Below are positions 59,317 to 64,000 of a stretch of DNA of 64,000 bases, piece by piece. The stretch's first letter is position 1, and each line of letters starts with the position of its first letter. The position numbers and the translations under genes were made by a program. Source of the DNA: Kitasatospora viridis (GTDB lineage Bacteria; Actinomycetota; Actinomycetes; Streptomycetales; Streptomycetaceae); contig NZ_VIWT01000003.1 of NCBI RefSeq assembly GCF_007829815.1, forward strand, positions 124,001-188,000, in the 5' to 3' direction. The notes beneath the pieces were generated by a model. That model made no database searches and was not told where the DNA came from. It was given only the letters and a program-made list of their open reading frames with translations.

Positions 59317-59323
59317 TTCTCCC
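59307..59323 (+). promoter_or_regulatory. Shared upstream element of ATPase copy C
   Basis: ATCTGAGTAGTTCTCCC matches ATCTGAGTACTTCCCCC (53092-53108) at 15 of 17 positions. Both lie 69-75 bases before a gene beginning ATGGACGCC. It overlaps the stop codon of the LuxR-type gene. Probably part of a promoter read by a common sigma factor. Confidence 0.5.
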
Positions 59324-59391
59324 CTGTTCCTCACCTTTGCGGTCCGGGAGCGTTGAGCACGCCCCATCGGACCACCGCACTGGATCTCCCC

Positions 59392-59835
59392 ATGGACGCC
59401 ACCGCCACCGTCGGCACCTTCCCGACCGACACCGGGCCCGCCCTGACACCCCCGGCCGCACCACCGGCCTGGCTGCTCCCCCACAGCCCCCGCTCCGCCC
59501 GCACCGCCCGCCGGCTCGCGCACGCCGCGCTGCGCCGCTGGGGCACGGACGCCGACACGGTCGACCAGGCCCTGCTGGTGGTCTCCGAACTGGTCACCAA
59601 CGCCGTCGAGCACGCGCTGCCGCCGGTCACGCTGCGCCTGTCCCGGCACCCGCACGCCCTGCACATCGAGGTGGCGGACGGCGGCCCGGCGGCCCGGGAC
59701 GGCGCGTGGACGGCCGGGTGCATGCCGGAGGAGCACGGTCGCGGCCTCGCGATCGTCACCGCCATCGCCCGCGAGCACGGCTGCCGGGTCCGGCCCGGCG
59801 CCGGCACCCACTGGGCGGACCTGTGCGCCGCCTGA
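59392..59835 (+). CDS. RsbW/SpoIIAB-like ATP-binding protein, copy C
   Basis: A 147-aa GHKL ATPase: N box LLVVSELVTNAVEHAL, G1-like VADGGPA, G2 GRGLAIV, final WADL. It is more divergent from copies A and B than they are from each other, with a different leader. The ATG at 59392 is chosen by analogy with the resolvase-fold gene at 53183 (same ATGGACGCC context); TTG 59353 is the alternative. The second resolvase-fold gene follows 106 bp downstream, probably in the same transcript. Confidence 0.85.
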   Translation: MDATATVGTFPTDTGPALTPPAAPPAWLLPHSPRSARTARRLAHAALRRWGTDADTVDQALLVVSELVTNAVEHALPPVTLRLSRHPHALHIEVADGGPAARDGAWTAGCMPEEHGRGLAIVTAIAREHGCRVRPGAGTHWADLCAA

Positions 59836-59941
59836 GCCCGGGCCACCGGTCGGCCGGGCCGCTGTGCCAGCGGTGGCACCGGCTGCGGCTGTTCGCCTGG
59901 CGCCTGTGCCACTGACCGGCCCGTCCGAAGGAGACAGCCCC

Positions 59942-60379
59942 GTGACCATCTCGACCGACTTGCTGCCCGCCCTGTCCCCCGCTGCCTACCTGCGCTGCCG
60001 GGCCGCCCAGCCGGGCGCCCTGGAGGGCCAGCGCGCGGCACTGCGGAACTTCGCCGTCCGACTCGGCGTCCCCGCGCCCGTCTTCTACGAGGACCACACC
60101 GGTCCGGACCGCACGGCCGGCCGGTGCCCGCCCAGGTTCGAGGCGCTGGTGCACGAGGTCCTGGCGGGCTCCCACCGGCTGCTGCTGGTGCCCGGGTTCT
60201 GGGTGCTGGCCGGCACCGAGGAGCGGCTGCGGCTCACCCTCCGACTGCTCTCCGCGGCCGGGTGCGGCCGGATCCTCGCCCTGCCCACTCCGGTGGCACC
60301 GCCGCCCCTCCTCCACCAGGGGGTTGCGCAGGGACCCCGGCCCGGGTGGGCGCCGCAGCGGTCCCGGCCGCTGCTCTGA
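59942..60379 (+). CDS. Resolvase-fold protein lacking the catalytic serine, copy 2
   Basis: A 145-aa paralogue of 53183-53638: AAYLRCRAA...GQRAALRNFAVRLGVP...FYED...PRFEALVHEVLAGSHRLLLVPG, then AGCGRILALP. The serine position holds Arg, and the arginine-rich active-site motif is absent. The GTG start follows AAGGAG by 8 bases. It is downstream of ATPase copy C, with a small inverted repeat GTGCCA/TGGCAC at 59864-59879 between them. Function unknown; a regulatory partner of the ATPase is a hypothesis. Confidence 0.68.
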   Translation: MTISTDLLPALSPAAYLRCRAAQPGALEGQRAALRNFAVRLGVPAPVFYEDHTGPDRTAGRCPPRFEALVHEVLAGSHRLLLVPGFWVLAGTEERLRLTLRLLSAAGCGRILALPTPVAPPPLLHQGVAQGPRPGWAPQRSRPLL

Positions 60380-60470
60380 GAGGCCGCTTCAAGAAGCAGG
60401 TCACCCCTGCACCGCCTGCTGATGAGCCGTCACCGCAGTCCCCGGCAGCCACGCTGCGAGTGGGGCCGCC

Positions 60471-60505
60471 CCGGCCGCGCACCCGACGTTCGGGTGCGCG
60501 GCCGG
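60471..60505. terminator. Strong bidirectional terminator hairpin
   Basis: A perfect 16-bp stem (CCGGCCGCGCACCCGA with its complement at 60490-60505) and a 3-base loop lie between the convergent resolvase-fold and secreted-protein genes. The rest of 60380-60576 has no gene. Confidence 0.85.
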
Positions 60506-60576
60506 AGTTCGGGCCGGGTGTCCGTGGCCGGCTTGACCTGTTACGGTCCCGGCCGACGGTTCAGTAGCGTGCGGCG

Positions 60577-61500
60577 TCAGCCCTTGGTGACGCAGGCGTT
60601 GGCGGCGTTCGACCAGAGGCCCTGCAGGTCGAAGGTGCCGGTGCTGAGCTTGACGTAGGCATCCATGTCCACGCAGGCGTCACCGATCTCGCCGTCGCCG
60701 CCGTTCCAGCCGATGCTCGGCCAGAAGTCGGTCACCGTCTCCGCGTACTCGTGGGTCTCGGTGGACTCGATGCCGGAGAGCATCCGGCCGTCGGTGAGGG
60801 TGGTGCAGGCGCCGGCGCCCATGTCCGGGACGTACGGCAGGTTGGTGTAGGCGAGGTTGCCGTAGCTGCTGCTGGTCACGTCGTGCCAGCCGCAGAAACC
60901 GCTGTCGGGGAAGCCGTCAGGGTGGGTACCGGTCGGCGAGACGATGACGTACTGGGCGTTCAGGTTCGGCGCCTGGGTGGTGTTGCCGAAGTGCTTGGCG
61001 GCCTTCGCAGCCTCGGCGCCGAGCTGGGTGGCGGTGGCGTCGGCGGGCTCGGCAGAGCCGTTGTCGAACCAGACCCCGGCCAGCGGGGTCGAGGTCGGGT
61101 GGTTGACGTGGATGCCCTTGGTGCCACAGGTGACGGTGCCGGCGGCAACACCCTCGCAGTACTGGTCGAGGATGGTGCCCCAGGTGTCCTGGCTGCCGTA
61201 CAGGCCCTTGAACATGGCCTGCATATCGGGGGCCACGCCCGCCGGGTCGTTCTTCCACTGCGAACCCCAGAAGACCAGGTAGACCTTCGGGGTCGGGGAG
61301 ACCACGCCCTGGCTGGCGCTGGAGTCCACCGACAGCGTGCTGCTGGACGTGGCGGTGACCGCCGCGTGCACGCCGTGGGCGAGCGGCTTTACACCGAAGT
61401 GGGTACCGGTGCCGACGCCGGCCTGGGCACTGGTGGGCAGGAGTGCGGCGCCGAGCGCGAAGGCGGCCAGCACGGCGGTGTGCAGTGCGCGGATGCGCAT
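60577..61500 (-). CDS. Secreted EXORDIUM-like protein 2
   Basis: A 307-aa protein with a signal peptide cleaved near AQA-G (residue 27). Motifs are shared with 51530-52618: VYLVFWGSQW, AAKHFGNTT, YVIVSPTGTHPDGF, CGWHD. The likely functional segment is THEYAETVTDFWPSIGW followed by GEIGDAC. The H-E-x-x-E and G-E-x-x-D-x-C arrangement is that of EXORDIUM-like secreted proteins. ATG with GGGAGGAA just upstream. The activity is not known; extracellular or wall-associated. Confidence 0.72.
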   Translation of the reverse strand: MRIRALHTAVLAAFALGAALLPTSAQAGVGTGTHFGVKPLAHGVHAAVTATSSSTLSVDSSASQGVVSPTPKVYLVFWGSQWKNDPAGVAPDMQAMFKGLYGSQDTWGTILDQYCEGVAAGTVTCGTKGIHVNHPTSTPLAGVWFDNGSAEPADATATQLGAEAAKAAKHFGNTTQAPNLNAQYVIVSPTGTHPDGFPDSGFCGWHDVTSSSYGNLAYTNLPYVPDMGAGACTTLTDGRMLSGIESTETHEYAETVTDFWPSIGWNGGDGEIGDACVDMDAYVKLSTGTFDLQGLWSNAANACVTKG

Positions 61501-61861
61501 GAGTTCCTCCCGGTGAGGGCGTGGGGGATCCGACGCCTCGGTGGCGTGGATCGACAGGTGAACCAGGTGACTCCGCACGCGCATCGAGCAGATCGAGCGC
61601 GAGCCGACCGGGCGGGAGCGAGCAAGAGGGGTCGGCTCTGATGAGTGCTGCGCATGGGGGTGCACCTGACAACTTCGAGAATTCCTGCCGCGACCCCATC
61701 TGTTCCATAAGGGAGAGCTGAAATGCGTATCCCTAGTCGCCACCGCAAGCGAGTACGTACTCAAAGAGGTTGACAGCCCGTCACCGTGCGTCGAGCCGAC
61801 GGTCCCGACCTGACGGGTGAGCACCCGTCAGGTCAGGGCCTGTCAGGTCAGGACCCGAGCG
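61501..61861. promoter_or_regulatory. 361-bp intergenic region with palindromes upstream of secreted protein 2
   Basis: The region holds ATGCGTATCCCTAGTC (61723-61738), a weaker relative of the GTATAC element upstream of ATPase copies A and B, and a perfect 12-bp palindrome GAGTACGTACTC (61751-61762). Both are candidates for regulator binding. The terminator of the downstream hydrolase gene lies at its right side. No coding gene is supported. Confidence 0.4.
61809..61832 (-). terminator. Terminator of the SGNH hydrolase gene
   Basis: CCTGACGGGT (61809-61818) and ACCCGTCAGG (61823-61832) form a perfect 10-bp stem with the loop GAGC, 30 bp after the stop codon of the minus-strand hydrolase. 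Further CTGTCAGG repeats sit beside it. Confidence 0.8.
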
Positions 61862-63031
61862 TCAGGAGGCCGGCGTCAGGTAGACGCCGTCGGTGCCCTC
61901 GCCCGGCGTGTTCTGGCAGCTGAAGCTCTGGTCGGCCGGCTCGGCGGCGACCAGGCTCAGGCACCGGCCGAGCGCCAACTGCCCGTAGTAGTTGGGGTGG
62001 AAGGACTCCTGCTTGGAGCCCTGGGTCAGGCCGAGGGTGAGGAAGCGGGCCCACTCGGAGGTCTCCGCTGACGGGGGCTGCGAGGAGGTGGCCAGCTGGT
62101 CGGAGGTGGAGCAGACCTCGTGGCCCTGGAGCAGGTCCTGGACGTCGAGGAACTGCACGCCCCGGTCGGCGGCGACGTCGGAGAGCCGCTGGGCGACCTG
62201 CGGGACCAGCTGGTCGCGCGCCCAGTCGAGGTCGTCGTTGCTCGCGGGGCAGCCGCCCTTGGTGGTGCGGTTCCAGCCCTTCTGCGAGTAGCGGTCCTCC
62301 GAGCTGCGCGGGAACGGGGAGGGGTAGGACTGCAGCACGATCCGGTAGGCGGAGGAGGCGTAGCCGTCGGCCTTCATCACCGCACGGATCTCGTCGATCG
62401 ACTTGCCGACGTTGTCCATCGCACCGTCGATCTGCGAGTCGACCGCGTCCTGCTGGGAGTCCCGGCAGTCGCCGGCCGAGGCCTCGTAGTCCAGCACGCA
62501 CTGGGTGATGTCGTGGACGAAGCCGAGGTCGTTGCCGCCGATCGACAGCACCACGGTGCCGACCCGGCGGTGGGCCGCGATGGCGGCGAGCTGGTCGGCC
62601 TGCGGCGCCTCGCCCTTGAGCGACTGGCCGCCGTCGGCGGCGCGGAAGACGTTCTCGGTGGTGGCACCGGAACAGGCGATGTTGACCGCGCGGCCGCTGC
62701 CGAAGGCGCTGAGCACCTCGGCGGAGTCGGAGCGGTCGCAGCCGTTCTGCGCCGTGGCCCCGTAGACCTGGCTCGCGTCGTAGCCGTGGCCGGTGTACGC
62801 GCGGTCGGTGCCGTTGCGGCTGCCGGTGAAGGTGTCGCTGTTGCCGGCCCAGCGGCCGGCCTCGCCGGAGATGTAGCTGTCGCCCATCGAGACGGTGATG
62901 GCGGTTCCACTGTGCGGCGCGGCGGCCTGGGCCGGGCCGGCGGTCACGGTGAGCAGGCCGGTGGCGGCCAGCGGGAGGGCGAGGGCGGCTGCGGTGAGCC
63001 GCCGGGCTCTGAAGCCAGTGTCCTGATGCAT
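61862..63031 (-). CDS. Secreted SGNH/GDSL hydrolase
   Basis: A 389-aa protein with a signal peptide (RARRLTAAALALPLAATGLLT, cleavage near AQA-A). SGNH blocks: GDSYISGE (nucleophile Ser), the Gly residue region near NGCDRSDSAE, GGNDLGFV (oxyanion Asn) and SFHPNYYGQLALG (catalytic His). Glu stands where Asp is usual three residues before the His. It resembles streptomycete extracellular lipases/esterases of the GDSL type, with six or more Cys able to form disulfides. The ATG at 63031 follows AGGAG by 7 bases; TTG 63037 is less likely. The 170-bp upstream gap (63032-63201) holds nothing recognised. Confidence 0.92.
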   Translation of the reverse strand: MHQDTGFRARRLTAAALALPLAATGLLTVTAGPAQAAAPHSGTAITVSMGDSYISGEAGRWAGNSDTFTGSRNGTDRAYTGHGYDASQVYGATAQNGCDRSDSAEVLSAFGSGRAVNIACSGATTENVFRAADGGQSLKGEAPQADQLAAIAAHRRVGTVVLSIGGNDLGFVHDITQCVLDYEASAGDCRDSQQDAVDSQIDGAMDNVGKSIDEIRAVMKADGYASSAYRIVLQSYPSPFPRSSEDRYSQKGWNRTTKGGCPASNDDLDWARDQLVPQVAQRLSDVAADRGVQFLDVQDLLQGHEVCSTSDQLATSSQPPSAETSEWARFLTLGLTQGSKQESFHPNYYGQLALGRCLSLVAAEPADQSFSCQNTPGEGTDGVYLTPAS

Positions 63032-63201
63032 CGTCAACTCCTGTGTTCCACACCTGCGCTGCCTGACGCAGCGAGGGGGTTGGGGGTTTGGGTGAGGGTG
63101 TGTGGGCCACCGCGCCGTGCGCTGTGTGCGGTCAGCGGGGCGCGGTGACCCAGGCGGTGGGGCCGACCCTCGACGGCCCTCCGCCGCTCGGGGACTGCGG
63201 G

Positions 63202-64000
63202 CTAGCCGTGCAGCGGCCGCAGTCGGAGGGTGCGGATCTCGAACGGACGGAGCTTCAGCTCGATCTGACTCTCCGTCAGTGAGGCCGGTTCGAGCTCGCG
63301 CTCCAGCAGGTCGGTCACCGCTGCCGAGGCGACCGGGAAGCCGGCGCTCAGCAGGGCGGTGGCGCGCCCGCCGTGGGCCTCGTAGAGGCGCACGACCACG
63401 TCGCCGGAGCCGTCGTCGGCGAGCTTGACCGCCTCGATGACGACGGCGTCGCCGTCGACCCCGACCAGCGGCGCGACCTCGGCCGCGCCGGTGAGCACGC
63501 GTTCCGGCTGGTTGAAGGCGTAGCCCTCGCGCACGGCGTCGGCGATGTCCGCGCCGAGCACCAGGGCGTAGCGCAGCCGGTGCCAGCCCTGGTCGGCCTC
63601 GGGGTCGGGGAAGCGGGCGGCGCGCAGCAGCGAGAGCCGCGCGGTGGTGGTGGTCCCACCGTCGGGGCGGACGTCGCGGGTGACCTCGTGGCCGTAGGTC
63701 GAGTCGTTCACCAGTGCCGCACCCCAGCCCCGTTCGCCGAGGTGCAGGAAGCGGTGGGCGCAGAACTCGAACTTGGCGGCGTCCCAGCTGGTGTTGGTGT
63801 GGGTGGGCCGCTGGACGTGGCCGAACGGGGTCTCGGCGCTGGAGTGGTCGGCCCGCAGGTCGAGCGGGAAGGCGGCCTTGAGCAGCTTCTCCTGCTCGTG
63901 CCAGTCGATCTCGGTCTCGATGTCCAGCCGCCGGGCGCCCTCGGCGAGCGAGATCGCCTGCTCCACCCAGGAGTTGCCGAACCGGCGCACCACCACGACC
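63202..64000 (-). CDS. GH38 alpha-mannosidase, second copy (partial, C-terminal ~266 residues)
   Basis: The open frame runs off the right edge. The visible part corresponds to the C-terminal beta domains of the alpha-mannosidase at 47266-50304, with blocks such as LLKAAFPLDLRADHSSAE and HVQRPTHTNTSW nearly identical. The catalytic domain is outside the window. The stop is TAG at 63202. The high similarity of the two suggests gene duplication within the same genome region. Confidence 0.9.
   Translation of the reverse strand, partial: VVVVRRFGNSWVEQAISLAEGARRLDIETEIDWHEQEKLLKAAFPLDLRADHSSAETPFGHVQRPTHTNTSWDAAKFEFCAHRFLHLGERGWGAALVNDSTYGHEVTRDVRPDGGTTTTARLSLLRAARFPDPEADQGWHRLRYALVLGADIADAVREGYAFNQPERVLTGAAEVAPLVGVDGDAVVIEAVKLADDGSGDVVVRLYEAHGGRATALLSAGFPVASAAVTDLLERELEPASLTESQIELKLRPFEIRTLRLRPLHG

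Noticed and set aside
56935..59949. A 1004-codon minus-strand frame opposite the NB-ARC/LuxR regulator
   Set aside because: Low-complexity shadow; the + strand product has Walker motifs and a LuxR helix-turn-helix.
53183..60379. Resolvase-like genes as evidence of a mobile element
   Set aside because: The catalytic serine is missing, the recombinase domains are absent, and no repeats, attachment sites or other mobility genes are nearby.
1..64000. tRNA, rRNA, CRISPR arrays, insertion sequences
   Set aside because: No cloverleaf ending, spaced repeat array, transposase or long terminal inverted repeat was seen on either strand.

Overview
The window is very GC-rich, with Streptomyces-style codon use: third positions are nearly all G or C, GTG and TTG starts are common, and ribosome sites are of the GGAGG type. 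It encodes families typical of soil actinomycetes, including long LuxR-type ATPase regulators, a SpoIIE phosphatase with PAS/GAF domains, RsbW-like ATPases, ROK and FCD-GntR repressors, and a sugar importer without its own ATPase. A chromosome of the family Streptomycetaceae (Streptomyces, Kitasatospora or a relative) fits best. I see no rRNA, tRNA, CRISPR array, insertion sequence or phage.

Layout. (1) 1-9 kb: the end of one gene, a TetR regulator, a three-gene minus-strand unit (zinc-ribbon protein, membrane protein, 1595-aa TPR-CHAT protease-like protein) and a FUSC-type membrane protein. (2) 9-17 kb: a PAS-GAF-SpoIIE phosphatase, a LuxR-type ATPase regulator, an FCD-GntR repressor, an RsbW-like ATPase, and a ROK sugar kinase preceded by a 31-codon ORF that looks like the tail of a lost SIS-domain gene. 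(3) 17.4-23.3 kb: what appears to be a complete non-phosphorylating L-fucose (or similar 6-deoxy-sugar) pathway: aldose dehydrogenase, lactonase, acid-sugar dehydratase, SDR dehydrogenase, FAH-family hydrolase and mutarotase, with a second FCD-GntR repressor. (4) 23.6-37.8 kb: an ABC sugar importer (binding protein and two permeases), three Gfo/Idh dehydrogenases, two ThuA-like proteins and two tandem copies of a roughly 944-aa secreted protein. A duplicated terminator and a 14-codon gene scar record the duplication. (5) 37.8-44.3 kb: a beta-propeller protein, three PhyH-family dioxygenases and three AraC regulators. (6) 44.4-51.4 kb: a second LuxR-type ATPase regulator, a GH38 alpha-mannosidase and an APH-fold kinase. 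(7) 51.5-63 kb: secreted EXORDIUM-like proteins, two resolvase-fold proteins without the catalytic serine, a ROK repressor, a PQQ-type propeller, two more RsbW-like ATPases, an NB-ARC/TPR/LuxR regulator and a secreted SGNH hydrolase. (8) A second GH38 alpha-mannosidase runs off the right edge.

How it may fit together. Regions 3 to 6 read as one large glycan and deoxy-sugar utilisation locus: secreted proteins and mannosidase to release sugar, an importer, ThuA/Gfo-Idh pairs for oxidative handling of glycosides, and the fucose pathway ending at pyruvate and lactate. A 17-bp palindromic motif (GATGTTTCNGAWACATC) occurs in front of the fucose operon, in the GntR/importer intergenic region, twice in front of the alpha-mannosidase and once in front of the kinase, and so links these units as a possible regulon. 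A separate set of shared upstream elements links the RsbW-like ATPases and one resolvase-fold protein.
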